Part shown: positions 36,764 to 45,786 of the stretch, one piece after another | Layout: each line of letters opens with the position of its first letter | Position numbering within the stretch: the first letter of the stretch is position 1 | Source of the DNA: Streptococcus zalophi | Lineage (GTDB): Bacteria; Bacillota; Bacilli; Lactobacillales; Streptococcaceae | Length of the DNA stretch: 64,000 nt | NCBI RefSeq assembly: GCF_016481285.1 | Contig: NZ_JAENBP010000001.1 | Location: 1-64,000, forward strand | Reading direction: 5' to 3' | Notes under the pieces: generated by a model | Databases searched by the model: none | What the model saw: the letters and a program-made list of their open reading frames with translations, nothing else | What the model was told of the DNA's origin: nothing | Program-made: the position numbers and the translations under genes

Positions 36764-38485
36764 TTATTGGTAACTCGCGAAACTATAATAAAATTGTGGT
36801 CTCAATACTCGCCAATGAACCTTTGTTTGAACCTCATTATAGTTTAATTCACTAATGAGAAAACTGCCATCTGGATTAACATGTTCAACAAAGGCAACAT
36901 GACCATACTGTGGTAAAGTGTAATCATGACCTCCCTTAACTGATAAAACGGCCCCTACACTTGGTTGATTGCTACGATGCCAACCTTGACTAGTCAAACT
37001 ATTCACCCAATCTTGACCGTTACCCAACCAGCGATAAACAGAAAGTCCGTGCGTTTCTCTAATCCGGTTGTAGACATAAAACGTACACTGCCCTTGACTG
37101 TAGCTTGTTCCGATATTGTCATAACCTCCATATATTGTTCTTGATGTTGGTGATTTATATGTTAATAAGTTTTGATAATTTGATGGCATATAATACTGTG
37201 AAAAGTAAGCATAACTTGTTTCAATTCTTGCTGATAAAGATACCTGCGATAAGGGAAACCCTCTCGTTTCACCGTCATTATAAGTGATATAAACATGGAC
37301 ATGATAAAGACCACTTTTATTAGCATGATTTTTAACATCAGCGTTAATTAAAAACGAACCATTATTTGCATGTTGACTCTGATACCACTTGAGATTACCT
37401 TGATTGGCATCTGACCATACTGCAACACTTATCTGTTTAATGACTTTTGAGTGTTCAGTTTCATTCACAGTCACTGAAAATTGATTACTATTAGTCATGG
37501 AACTTCCCATTTGAGGACTATCGTAACTGGTAATGGCATCCACAGAAAAACCAGATGTGCTTTGTAAACCTTTCAAACCAGTATAAAGATCACTTCTTCC
37601 ATAAAGATGAACATTGTAGTGTCCTAAATTAAAGCGATGGTTCTTAAGAGGCACTATTACCTGATAAGTGGTTGCATCAATTTTTGTCGCTTGATACCAT
37701 TTAAGATCATCTTGACCATTCTTATCCGACCAAATAGGGACAAGAATATTTCTCATATGTTGAGGGACATTGTTTATCGTCACTTGATAAGCTGTATCTC
37801 TGATTTTAGTCATTTGATAATTAAGTTGTGATTTGTTTAATGTTAGAGTTTGAGAACCAATAAAACTAGATGAACTATTTTTAAACCAATAAGTATGAGC
37901 ATGGTAGGTTCCAAAACCTTTATGATTGACATAAGGAGCAACTATCTCACCTTCACTATCGTGACGATACCATTTAAGATCGTCTTGACCACGTTCATCA
38001 GACCAAATGGCCGTCATTAAATAACCATTAGTAGGATTTATCGTGTTTGAAATTACAAAACCATCTGCTTCTGTTTCGACTTTAGGCTTAGAAATGTTAA
38101 AAGCAATTTGACCAAGATTTTTCCCTTCTACATGTCCATTTTTATCAGTAGTATAAACATGGGTAATGTAATGACCACTTTTAGATTTATGATTTTTAAT
38201 ATTAAAATGAAATACCATTTTCCCATTATCATCATAGCGAGCTTCATACCATCTTAAATCATCCTGTCCACCTTCATCCGACCAAATGGCAACTTTCATT
38301 TTAGTGATGTTTTTCTGATTAGATGGCTCAACTAATAAAACATCATAGGTGCCTAATGATTTGTTAATACTATCAATATAAATATCAACAGAATTTGTTT
38401 CGTTGGCAAAAATAGTGGTAGTAAAACAGATAAAATAAGACAGTAAGAAACAACAACTTAGTATTAAATCTTTCTTTTTATTCAT
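36764..38485 (-). CDS. Secreted CHAP-domain murein hydrolase with four GBS Bsp-like repeats
   Basis: The secreted protein has about 573 residues. The signal peptide is LILSCCFLLSYFICFTTTIFA (to about 27). Four GBS Bsp-like repeats carry cores such as IWSDKNGQDDLKWYQAT; the fourth is degenerate (VWSDANQGNLKWY). The C-terminal CHAP domain (about 440-573) has the catalytic Cys in SQGQCTFYVYNR, the His in YGHVAFVEHV and FLISELNYNE. CHAP domains act as peptidoglycan amidases or endopeptidases. The start at ATG 38485 is set by AAAGGAG five bases upstream. It lies between the amidase and gacL on the same strand, with its own terminator. The repeats are clearly homologous to those of the amidase. Confidence 0.9.
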   Translation of the reverse strand: MNKKKDLILSCCFLLSYFICFTTTIFANETNSVDIYIDSINKSLGTYDVLLVEPSNQKNITKMKVAIWSDEGGQDDLRWYEARYDDNGKMVFHFNIKNHKSKSGHYITHVYTTDKNGHVEGKNLGQIAFNISKPKVETEADGFVISNTINPTNGYLMTAIWSDERGQDDLKWYRHDSEGEIVAPYVNHKGFGTYHAHTYWFKNSSSSFIGSQTLTLNKSQLNYQMTKIRDTAYQVTINNVPQHMRNILVPIWSDKNGQDDLKWYQATKIDATTYQVIVPLKNHRFNLGHYNVHLYGRSDLYTGLKGLQSTSGFSVDAITSYDSPQMGSSMTNSNQFSVTVNETEHSKVIKQISVAVWSDANQGNLKWYQSQHANNGSFLINADVKNHANKSGLYHVHVYITYNDGETRGFPLSQVSLSARIETSYAYFSQYYMPSNYQNLLTYKSPTSRTIYGGYDNIGTSYSQGQCTFYVYNRIRETHGLSVYRWLGNGQDWVNSLTSQGWHRSNQPSVGAVLSVKGGHDYTLPQYGHVAFVEHVNPDGSFLISELNYNEVQTKVHWRVLRPQFYYSFASYQ

Positions 38486-38580
38486 TTTTCTCCTTTCTTT
38501 TGGAAGAAAATCGTTTCTCGTTGAGAAAATCATTTCCTCATTAAAGTATTCGAAAAGCTATTTTGTTTTTATGAGTAATA

Positions 38581-38617
38581 TTAAAAGAGGCGTCTTTTTA
38601 GAAGACACCTCTTTTAA
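38581..38617 (-). terminator. Terminator of the rhamnan cluster
   Basis: A 16-bp stem with one wobble (TTAAAAGAGGCGTCTT with AAGACACCTCTTTTAA) lies 59 bp after the gacL stop. Confidence 0.8.
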
Positions 38618-38676
38618 TATTTAGAAAGTATAAATCAAAGATTAGAGATAATGGTAAAGATAACAAATTGTGTTAT

Positions 38677-40104
38677 CTATATCTGAATATATAAGAAAAT
38701 AAAATAGTAAATTAGTGGTACTAATCCAGATAAAACAATAAATGAGATCGTCTTTTTATTTGTATTAATTTTTTGAGGTGCAATAGATAACAAAAGTAAC
38801 CAATATGGTAAAAAATAACGAGGTTGAACACCATCAATTTGAGGAGCTGCTACAGGAGTAAATTGTAAATAAAGAAGCAAAAAAGTAATGCCTACAATAA
38901 CAATAAAACCAATTATTTTATATAAATTGAAAAAGAGAACGAATTTTTTATTCCAAGTATCACCATATTCAATAACTTTATCACTAATAAAAGTACTTAA
39001 TGTCAAAGAAATGACTATAAAAAAGGAAGAAAGCATAGGTAATTGCATGTAATTTGCCGAATCAGCATATCCTAACTGCATTCCAAAAAAATTATAATTT
39101 GATATTTCTTTTACTAGTAAAATAAGAACTGTCTTAGGATTTGATTTAAGAAATGCAACTTGCTTAGAAATATCAGCCGCCACACCAAAATAATGACTAC
39201 TGTCAACATTTCTAACTATAAACAACCAAAGTAATGTTATAAAAGCAAGAAATAAAATGAGTGATAAAAAATATAGGGACTGTTTCTTAGTGAGAACTTT
39301 ATTATGCAACCCTACAATAATTAAAGGAATCATTAGAGCAACTAATAAAAAAGCAGGAGGTTTAGCAAAAACTAACCCTAAAGAAATAAAGCTATAAGTA
39401 ATGATTTCATTTTTAGTGATTTTATCGGTTCGCTGTATGGCTTTATAAATTAAACTAAGACTATAAGCAAGAAATAAAGAAGTGATACCAAAAACAAAAC
39501 TATCAGCTGTTACACTTGACATACTCAGGAAGAAAGGAGGACACAGTGCAATCAATATTAATGTTAATTTTCCAAAAGGTATGATTCTAATCGCCAAAAT
39601 TAATAATACAAAAGAAACCAAAAACCCTGAAAGTCTCATTAAAATAAATTCAGTAGTTACATTCAAATGTAAAATTTTATTTATGAGGACAATAAAGGAA
39701 AAAGGAAAATATTGAAATGGCATATAACTAACAGCCGTTACACTAACTTTATAGATACTTTTATCATTAGACGTTATAGAATCATAATCTTCCATCCAAT
39801 TGGGTTCAATTGCTTCAATTTCTTTATCAAAAAGTTTACTATTAAATGCTCTAGTTATAAATTTATTTTGAGTTTGAGAAATATTTCCACCATATTTTGT
39901 ATTGTCTTGTTTTTGTGTTTTTAAAATATCACCATTAGCAATCTGAATACTTCTCACATAGTGTATTTCCTCATCATACCATGTTGCAGGTTGTCTTAAA
40001 AAAATTGAGGAGAGACCACTAATAAACAATAGAAATGTCAAACTTATTAAAACAGATGTCAAAAATTTATCTTTTGTTTTAAAGAAACCTTTAAAAATGT
40101 CCAT
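38677..40104 (-). CDS. gacL: GacL-position polytopic membrane glycosyltransferase (GT-C-like)
   Basis: The 475-residue protein has about ten membrane helices. The first extracytoplasmic loop contains ATWYDEEIHYVRSIQIANG, the acidic Asp-Glu plus His/Arg pattern of GT-C enzymes and DUF2142 proteins. In group A streptococcus GacL transfers GlcNAc side chains from an undecaprenyl-phosphate donor to the rhamnan outside the membrane. The function is assigned by position after gacI-J-K. The ATG at 40104 is preferred to GTG 40107 because AAGGAG is five bases before it. It overlaps gacK by 14 bp. Confidence 0.8.
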   Translation of the reverse strand: MDIFKGFFKTKDKFLTSVLISLTFLLFISGLSSIFLRQPATWYDEEIHYVRSIQIANGDILKTQKQDNTKYGGNISQTQNKFITRAFNSKLFDKEIEAIEPNWMEDYDSITSNDKSIYKVSVTAVSYMPFQYFPFSFIVLINKILHLNVTTEFILMRLSGFLVSFVLLILAIRIIPFGKLTLILIALCPPFFLSMSSVTADSFVFGITSLFLAYSLSLIYKAIQRTDKITKNEIITYSFISLGLVFAKPPAFLLVALMIPLIIVGLHNKVLTKKQSLYFLSLILFLAFITLLWLFIVRNVDSSHYFGVAADISKQVAFLKSNPKTVLILLVKEISNYNFFGMQLGYADSANYMQLPMLSSFFIVISLTLSTFISDKVIEYGDTWNKKFVLFFNLYKIIGFIVIVGITFLLLYLQFTPVAAPQIDGVQPRYFLPYWLLLLSIAPQKINTNKKTISFIVLSGLVPLIYYFIFLYIQI

Positions 40105-41353
40105 CACTTCTCCTTTTTACAAATTGGAATACCACTATTGATAAAGTTAACCACACTATCATTGAAGTAATAAAGCTTAATGATGCTCCAAAAATTTGAA
40201 AATTTTCAACTAATTTATTAGAAAATAGTAAAGATACGATAAAACTTCCTGAATAAGGAATTATTAGATATTTTTGGAATCTCATTGCAGTTAATATATT
40301 GTCAATAGCGGTTGCAAAACTTCCTATTGAACCTCCAATCATTATGACAATTAATGAAAACCAATATTCCTTTAATTCTATATTGTATAGAATTTCCAAA
40401 AATTTAATTCCAATGATGCCACTTCCAAAAATAATTAATATACTTAGAAAAAATAAATTAGAGAATAACTTTCTTTGCAAAATTTTAAATTGATGAATTC
40501 TTTGCTTAGCAATTGCTATGGCCATTTCTGTGATAACTGGTCTAAAAAATAGCATCATCAAATTCATAACAAATGCAGGCATAAATAAGATGTTGAAAAT
40601 CGTTTGAGAGCCAAATGCTATTTTGCCCAAATTTGTCATTGTCTCCAAAGAAAACTTTGGTTGATTATAAATAAATATAATTAGAAAACCATTTATAAAG
40701 AGTGGCAAAGTTTCATTCATTAATTTTAAACATTTCACAAATGAATCTTTTGACAAAAGTCCAGTAAAATCTACTTTATCAAAACCAATCGATTTCCTGA
40801 TATCATATAACACTATAAATAGATATGATGATATACAAAGCATTTGTAAACTAAAAAGTAAATCTCTAGTCATAAAAATCAAAACAGCAAAAATCAAAAA
40901 AATTAAAGAATTTCGAAATGTTAAAGATTTACCAGCAATATCTAAACGTTCATGTTGCTGGAATAAACCTTGAAATAAGTCAGATAGAGCATCTGAGAGA
41001 CGATACAATGAGACATAAAAAATGACTTGAGATTTATAGATATCATAATTAGTCATCATCAAGTAAATGATTGTAATTGCAAACATTAATAGACAGGAGA
41101 ATAGTCTGGCTAAAAAGTATATAGAAAAAGAATACTTTTGTTCAATATCAGTCGCTTGAAAATTTCTAATTTGAAAAAGACCAATGACTACAAATAAATT
41201 TCCCAATGAATATGCAAATACATAACTATCGGAATCAACCGTATTTAAGAATCTTGAAACCACGATTAGCAAAACAACAGAAATTACAGCCGTGGAAAGA
41301 CTTCCCATCATATTCCAAAAAAACATTTTTTGATAAGATGTCAATTTATTCAT
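40091..41353 (-). CDS. gacK: GacK-position flippase (Wzx/MATE-like)
   Basis: The 420-residue polytopic protein has about 12 hydrophobic segments and no soluble domain, in the polysaccharide-exporter (Wzx) style; it opens MNKLTSYQKMFFWNMMGSLS, a common start for such flippases. The proposed role is to flip the GlcNAc-phosphate-undecaprenol made by GacI. It overlaps gacJ by 8 bp and gacL by 14 bp, showing tight coupling in the side-chain module. Confidence 0.85.
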   Translation of the reverse strand: MNKLTSYQKMFFWNMMGSLSTAVISVVLLIVVSRFLNTVDSDSYVFAYSLGNLFVVIGLFQIRNFQATDIEQKYSFSIYFLARLFSCLLMFAITIIYLMMTNYDIYKSQVIFYVSLYRLSDALSDLFQGLFQQHERLDIAGKSLTFRNSLIFLIFAVLIFMTRDLLFSLQMLCISSYLFIVLYDIRKSIGFDKVDFTGLLSKDSFVKCLKLMNETLPLFINGFLIIFIYNQPKFSLETMTNLGKIAFGSQTIFNILFMPAFVMNLMMLFFRPVITEMAIAIAKQRIHQFKILQRKLFSNLFFLSILIIFGSGIIGIKFLEILYNIELKEYWFSLIVIMIGGSIGSFATAIDNILTAMRFQKYLIIPYSGSFIVSLLFSNKLVENFQIFGASLSFITSMIVWLTLSIVVFQFVKRRSDGHF

Positions 41354-41687
41354 TTCTTTCCTCTTTTTTTAACAAGGCAATTTCTTGAGCTAGATGTTTT
41401 AATTTATGATTTTGAATAGAAATATTATTAGTTAAAGAGAAAATAATCATTAGACTTAAGCAAAAACCAAAGAAAAACAACATATTTGTTGGAGAATATA
41501 TGCCTAATAAATTTGAAATAAATTTTAGAAAATTGGGGAACCATGTGAATATTAAGATGAAAAAAGCGAGTATAAACCATGAAAGAGAATATCGAATAGC
41601 AAGTTTATCATGCTTAATGAGATTTACCACCCATACAATAAAACTAAATATTAAAATACTTACAAAAATTCTAGCTATACTAGACAT
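41346..41687 (-). CDS. gacJ: GacJ-position small membrane protein (DUF2304)
   Basis: The 113-residue protein has three membrane helices and a charged C-terminal coil (HKLKHLAQEIALLKKEERNE), matching DUF2304. In group A streptococcus GacJ binds GacI and raises its activity. Same size and position here. It overlaps gacK by 8 bp and starts 1 bp after the gacI stop. Confidence 0.88.
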   Translation of the reverse strand: MSSIARIFVSILIFSFIVWVVNLIKHDKLAIRYSLSWFILAFFILIFTWFPNFLKFISNLLGIYSPTNMLFFFGFCLSLMIIFSLTNNISIQNHKLKHLAQEIALLKKEERNE

Positions 41688-41688
41688 A

Positions 41689-42384
41689 TCATTTTTTTCC
41701 TCTCAATTTTACAAATAATATTGCTAAAGTCACTTTAATCATATAATAAATAGACTTAGACATTGAAATAGATGAAACACCACCCATTCGTTCATTCATT
41801 ATTACAGGAATTTCTTTGATATTATTCCCATTAATCAGTGTTTCCACTACTGTTTCTGGTTCTGGGTAATCATCCGGATAATTATATGAAAAACGTTCAA
41901 TCAATTTTCTATTGACCATACGCAATCCAGAAGTTGCATCTGTAATAGTTTCGCCAGTCATCAATTTAATCAACCATCTAAAGTAACGAATACCTATACG
42001 ACGTGCAAAAGAGGATTGGAAACCTTCGTTTTTTATAAAACGAGAACCTATTACCATATCAACATTAGATTCAGTCAGTTCTTGAAGCATTTTCGAAAGA
42101 AAACTTGGATTGTGTTGACCATCTCCATCTACTTGAACAGCAATATCATAACCATTTCTTTTAGCGTATCTGTATCCAGTTTGAACAGCACCACCAATTC
42201 CTAAATTAATTGGTAATGAAATAACATTAAATCCATTTTTTCTACAAATTTCAAGAGTACTGTCTGTGGAACAATCATTAATAATAACATAATCAAAATC
42301 TGGAGCATCTTTTTCGATTGAACTGATAGTTTTTTCAATGTTACTACTTTCATTATAGGCTGGAATAAGAATTATTTTCTTCAC
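41689..42384 (-). CDS. gacI: GacI-position glycosyltransferase (GT2, polyprenyl-phosphate GlcNAc synthase)
   Basis: The 231-residue GT-A enzyme has IPAYNESSNIEKTI, a DCSTD motif, the metal-binding DxD-type VQVDGDGQHNP (about 90-100) and GSRFIKN. This is the DPM1-like GT2 layout. In group A streptococcus GacI makes GlcNAc-phosphate-undecaprenol for side chains. A 70-bp non-coding gap separates it from gacH, the only real gap within the gacB-gacL run. Confidence 0.9.
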   Translation of the reverse strand: MKKIILIPAYNESSNIEKTISSIEKDAPDFDYVIINDCSTDSTLEICRKNGFNVISLPINLGIGGAVQTGYRYAKRNGYDIAVQVDGDGQHNPSFLSKMLQELTESNVDMVIGSRFIKNEGFQSSFARRIGIRYFRWLIKLMTGETITDATSGLRMVNRKLIERFSYNYPDDYPEPETVVETLINGNNIKEIPVIMNERMGGVSSISMSKSIYYMIKVTLAILFVKLRGKK

Positions 42385-42454
42385 AGTTTTCTCCTAATTT
42401 TATCTTTGAAGTTTTTTTTGATTCTCAAGGTTAAAGTTAATGAATAATCATGAT

Positions 42455-44029
42455 TTATTTAATTAATTTAAAAGTGTAATACTGTTCAATTATATCTAGC
42501 ATTTCATCCCTAACTTCTGGCTTTAAAAAATCTATTTTGGAATCTTTAGTAGTAAATATAGAGTCCTCAGAAGAAAAGATAGTATCTAATTTGCTTGTAC
42601 TTTTATTATTGAACAAAGTATCTCCTAGAAAATAGTTTTCTTCTGAAATATCAATATAATCTAATATCGTAGGTACTAGTGATAAAGAATTTCTACCATT
42701 AACATCTATCTTTTGTGGCATTACTCCTTTGTAATAGATGAAAAAAGGCACTCTATCAAGATGACCAACAGCTCTGTCATTACCAAAAGTACTAACATAG
42801 TCAGCATCAACATAAGTCGCATGATCAGTGGTGAAAACGATTATAGTATTTTTAGAAAGTTCAGATTGATTAAACATATCAATAAATGATTTGAATTGAA
42901 TATCTAAATTATAAAACTTATTAAGATTTGGATTCTCCCCATTTCCAAAAACTTCATCATCAGAATCTAGACTAAGATGAGTCCCGAAAGTATACATAGA
43001 GATAAAGAAAGGAACGTTTTCTTCACCTTTTTCTTCCATTGTTTCAAACAAATACTGATAAGCTTTTTTGTCAGAAACAGTTGTCTTTATAGAATCTGGA
43101 GAAATAACTTCATCAAAATTCATACTATTTAAATATTTTGTGAAATCTCCATTATTTGGTTCTGTATTAATAAAAATTGTATTGTAGTTTTTATCATTTA
43201 GAACATCCTGCATACCAATAAGATAATTGTCTTCATAATTTGTCGCTTGGTAACCAGAATATAACTGTCCCTTAATTCCCAAATATGTTGCGAAAGTATG
43301 ATTATAATAGTTTTCAAAAGAAAGTGACTCATCTTCAATTTGAACAGTATTAGCCATTATTCCTCTATCATCATGAAGAATTCTTTCAGATAATCCTTCT
43401 GTAAAAATAACAACAATATTTGGATTATCTGGTAAATTTTCCGGTTTACTAGTAGCATTTACAACTTCGCTCTTATAAAAATTTTCAGTAACTTCATTGT
43501 TTCCTATCCTATTTAATAAGTCCATTCTTTCTTGATGTATTTGAACTAAAGAGTAATAGTTTGTAAAAGGAGTGTTTTCAAAAATTTTCAGACCAACTAC
43601 ACTTATTTCTATTATAATAATGACTAAAAAAGATAAAATTTGATACTCTATCTTTTTTAGCTGTTCTGAAATAGGCAAAAAGCTAAAAAATAACAGTATA
43701 AGAAAACCAGAAGCATACAAAATAGCATGCCCTGACAAGGCTTCTAACGAATCTACATTTGTTAACATTGTATAAGTTAAATAAGAACCACCAAAAATTA
43801 AAATAACCTGTTCAATATTGTAAAGTAACATCAATATAGTATTAATAATATTAGCAATATATTTATTTACTTTAAAAAGCAGATTGGAAACAAAAAATAT
43901 CATTGATAATTCAAGAAGTCCTGCAAATATGGGGATTAAATCTGAAGTCACTCTGTAAGTATACAAAGTGATAACTATTGAAAATAAATATTTAATAATG
44001 GTTGAATAGAATAATTTAGATTTTTTCAT
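42455..44029 (-). CDS. gacH: GacH-position LtaS-like phosphoglycerol transferase, short form
   Basis: The 524-residue protein has five N-terminal membrane helices (to about 155) and an extracellular alkaline-phosphatase/sulfatase-fold domain. Catalytic features are VVIFTEGLSERIL (metal Glu, about 206-218), the likely nucleophile Thr in HTFATYLGIKGQLYSG (about 244-259), and FTTDHATY (metal Asp-His). The family transfers glycerol phosphate from phosphatidylglycerol. At this position in group A streptococcus GacH decorates GlcNAc side chains, but I recall that protein as about 820 residues with many more helices. So this one has a different membrane portion. It overlaps gacG by 4 bp. Confidence 0.88.
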   Translation of the reverse strand: MKKSKLFYSTIIKYLFSIVITLYTYRVTSDLIPIFAGLLELSMIFFVSNLLFKVNKYIANIINTILMLLYNIEQVILIFGGSYLTYTMLTNVDSLEALSGHAILYASGFLILLFFSFLPISEQLKKIEYQILSFLVIIIIEISVVGLKIFENTPFTNYYSLVQIHQERMDLLNRIGNNEVTENFYKSEVVNATSKPENLPDNPNIVVIFTEGLSERILHDDRGIMANTVQIEDESLSFENYYNHTFATYLGIKGQLYSGYQATNYEDNYLIGMQDVLNDKNYNTIFINTEPNNGDFTKYLNSMNFDEVISPDSIKTTVSDKKAYQYLFETMEEKGEENVPFFISMYTFGTHLSLDSDDEVFGNGENPNLNKFYNLDIQFKSFIDMFNQSELSKNTIIVFTTDHATYVDADYVSTFGNDRAVGHLDRVPFFIYYKGVMPQKIDVNGRNSLSLVPTILDYIDISEENYFLGDTLFNNKSTSKLDTIFSSEDSIFTTKDSKIDFLKPEVRDEMLDIIEQYYTFKLIK

Positions 44030-45786
44030 GATTTTACTTTTTTTATAAAACGTTTAATAATATATTTGATAGCACTAGCTGGACCTAAGAAAATATATTT
44101 AAAAGCGCCTTTAATTCCTCCTATATTATCAAAATTAACGTAAGTATTTGGTAGTGTATCTGGTCTAATATTTAAGACAGTATTATCAACAAAAGGAGTA
44201 ATATAAATATCATTTCTAGAAATTCTGTAATCATAACCTCTGGCCCAGGATAAATACATTAATATTCTCTCAATAGAGTGCAAAATAGTGTGCTGAGGTA
44301 ATGGTTCTTTAGGAATTTCGTCATCTTTAATATCCAAATCAAATAATGGTTTTAAAGCATCATATTTAAACCAGATAAAGGTTCCATAACTCATTATGAA
44401 ATTATTTAATTTATCAAAATCAATTGACCTTCCAAGATTCATTCTTTCCCATAAATCATTCATGTCAGAAGCAAATTTATTTTCATTCCATGGGTCAACA
44501 ATTTTGGTATAGCGAAAGAAAGTCGGAATATCTGAAATAATTAATCCACAGTTTTCATTATTCTCAAATGTCGATAGAATTTTTTCTGCTGGTTTTAGCA
44601 TCATTTGGAACAATTCTTCTCTCCAAGAATCTCCAACCCAATAAGGATATTCTGGAGATTTCTTGGTGTGAAAATGGCCAATATAATCATAGTGAGCCAA
44701 TGTCGTTTTTAATTTTAACATTGGTAAAATATCTCTACCACGGTTTCCAGTGACTAAAACAGTTGCTATAATTTCTTTTTCTTTTAGAATTTTTTCAATA
44801 GTTTCTTTTTTAGCATTTGAATCCGTTGTTAAAAATAAATCATAGTTAAAATTGAAAATTTCAAATTGCGTTAAAAAAGTTTCTAATAAATCAACATAAT
44901 AGGTGTGTAAATGAATAGCTACTTTTTTAGTATTAGAATAAGGTTTTACTATATCTTTTAAAACTTTTCTATCTAAAAGATAGGCTGGAGTAGGAAGACT
45001 AATATCACTCATATGAGAAAGAACTAAGTCAATAGGATAATCTGATATTTTTTCTATTTCCTGCAAAACATAGGGTGATAAGTGCTGAGTTAAATCAAAT
45101 GTTTTGATTTTAATAAAAGGAACCTTATGTTGTAATAAAACATGAGGATAATGAATAGTGAAATTAGAATGATAAAAATCATCTGCCAAAGGAACAGTAT
45201 TTAGAACTGAAGCGTAGTTAAATCCAGCTTTTGTCAATAATTTAGTATACTGAGTTTCATAATTATCAATGACTTTTTGAACATCTGTATAAGATTCAAT
45301 ATTATTCCAAAAGGATTTAAAAACTTTTGATTCCATCAAACGTTTTTTAAATGAAATGAAATAAGATTGTAAATGTTCATCAATTGATACTTCTCTCGTT
45401 TTAACCGCTTTATGATTTGTCATTCCCCAAAAATCAATCATATCATTTTCTTCATAAAAGTTATAATATGATTCCATATCCCACAATGGTCCAAAGCAGG
45501 TATCGTTCATTACTGTTAGAGAATCATAGTCTGAAAGATGATCCATACCAATTCTTTCCATACCGTCACGCCATGCAGCAAAATCGTAACCTTTATTTTC
45601 TCTTTGGATAAATTCATTGAATAAACCCTTACTTTGTAAAATAGTCTTGTCTTGCTCTTTTAATGAACTATTAGTAATAAAAACAATTTTTGAAAAAAGA
45701 GGTTTCATCTTTTCAAGCTGATAAATCACATGAGGGCTCAATTTATTGTTTTTATTAAAGTGAACATAAAGTAACAAACGATTCAT
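44026..45786 (-). CDS. gacG: Rhamnan synthesis protein F-type rhamnosyltransferase
   Basis: The 586-residue protein is of the RgpF family. The N-terminal half includes RENKGYDFAAWRDGMERIG and MNDTCFGPLW, which are characteristic. The second half has VLVTGNRGRDILPML and YIGHFHTKKSPEYPYWVG. RgpF/GacG proteins polymerise the rhamnose backbone on a lipid carrier in the cytoplasm. It overlaps gacF and gacH by 4 bp each. Confidence 0.9.
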   Translation of the reverse strand: MNRLLLYVHFNKNNKLSPHVIYQLEKMKPLFSKIVFITNSSLKEQDKTILQSKGLFNEFIQRENKGYDFAAWRDGMERIGMDHLSDYDSLTVMNDTCFGPLWDMESYYNFYEENDMIDFWGMTNHKAVKTREVSIDEHLQSYFISFKKRLMESKVFKSFWNNIESYTDVQKVIDNYETQYTKLLTKAGFNYASVLNTVPLADDFYHSNFTIHYPHVLLQHKVPFIKIKTFDLTQHLSPYVLQEIEKISDYPIDLVLSHMSDISLPTPAYLLDRKVLKDIVKPYSNTKKVAIHLHTYYVDLLETFLTQFEIFNFNYDLFLTTDSNAKKETIEKILKEKEIIATVLVTGNRGRDILPMLKLKTTLAHYDYIGHFHTKKSPEYPYWVGDSWREELFQMMLKPAEKILSTFENNENCGLIISDIPTFFRYTKIVDPWNENKFASDMNDLWERMNLGRSIDFDKLNNFIMSYGTFIWFKYDALKPLFDLDIKDDEIPKEPLPQHTILHSIERILMYLSWARGYDYRISRNDIYITPFVDNTVLNIRPDTLPNTYVNFDNIGGIKGAFKYIFLGPASAIKYIIKRFIKKVKS

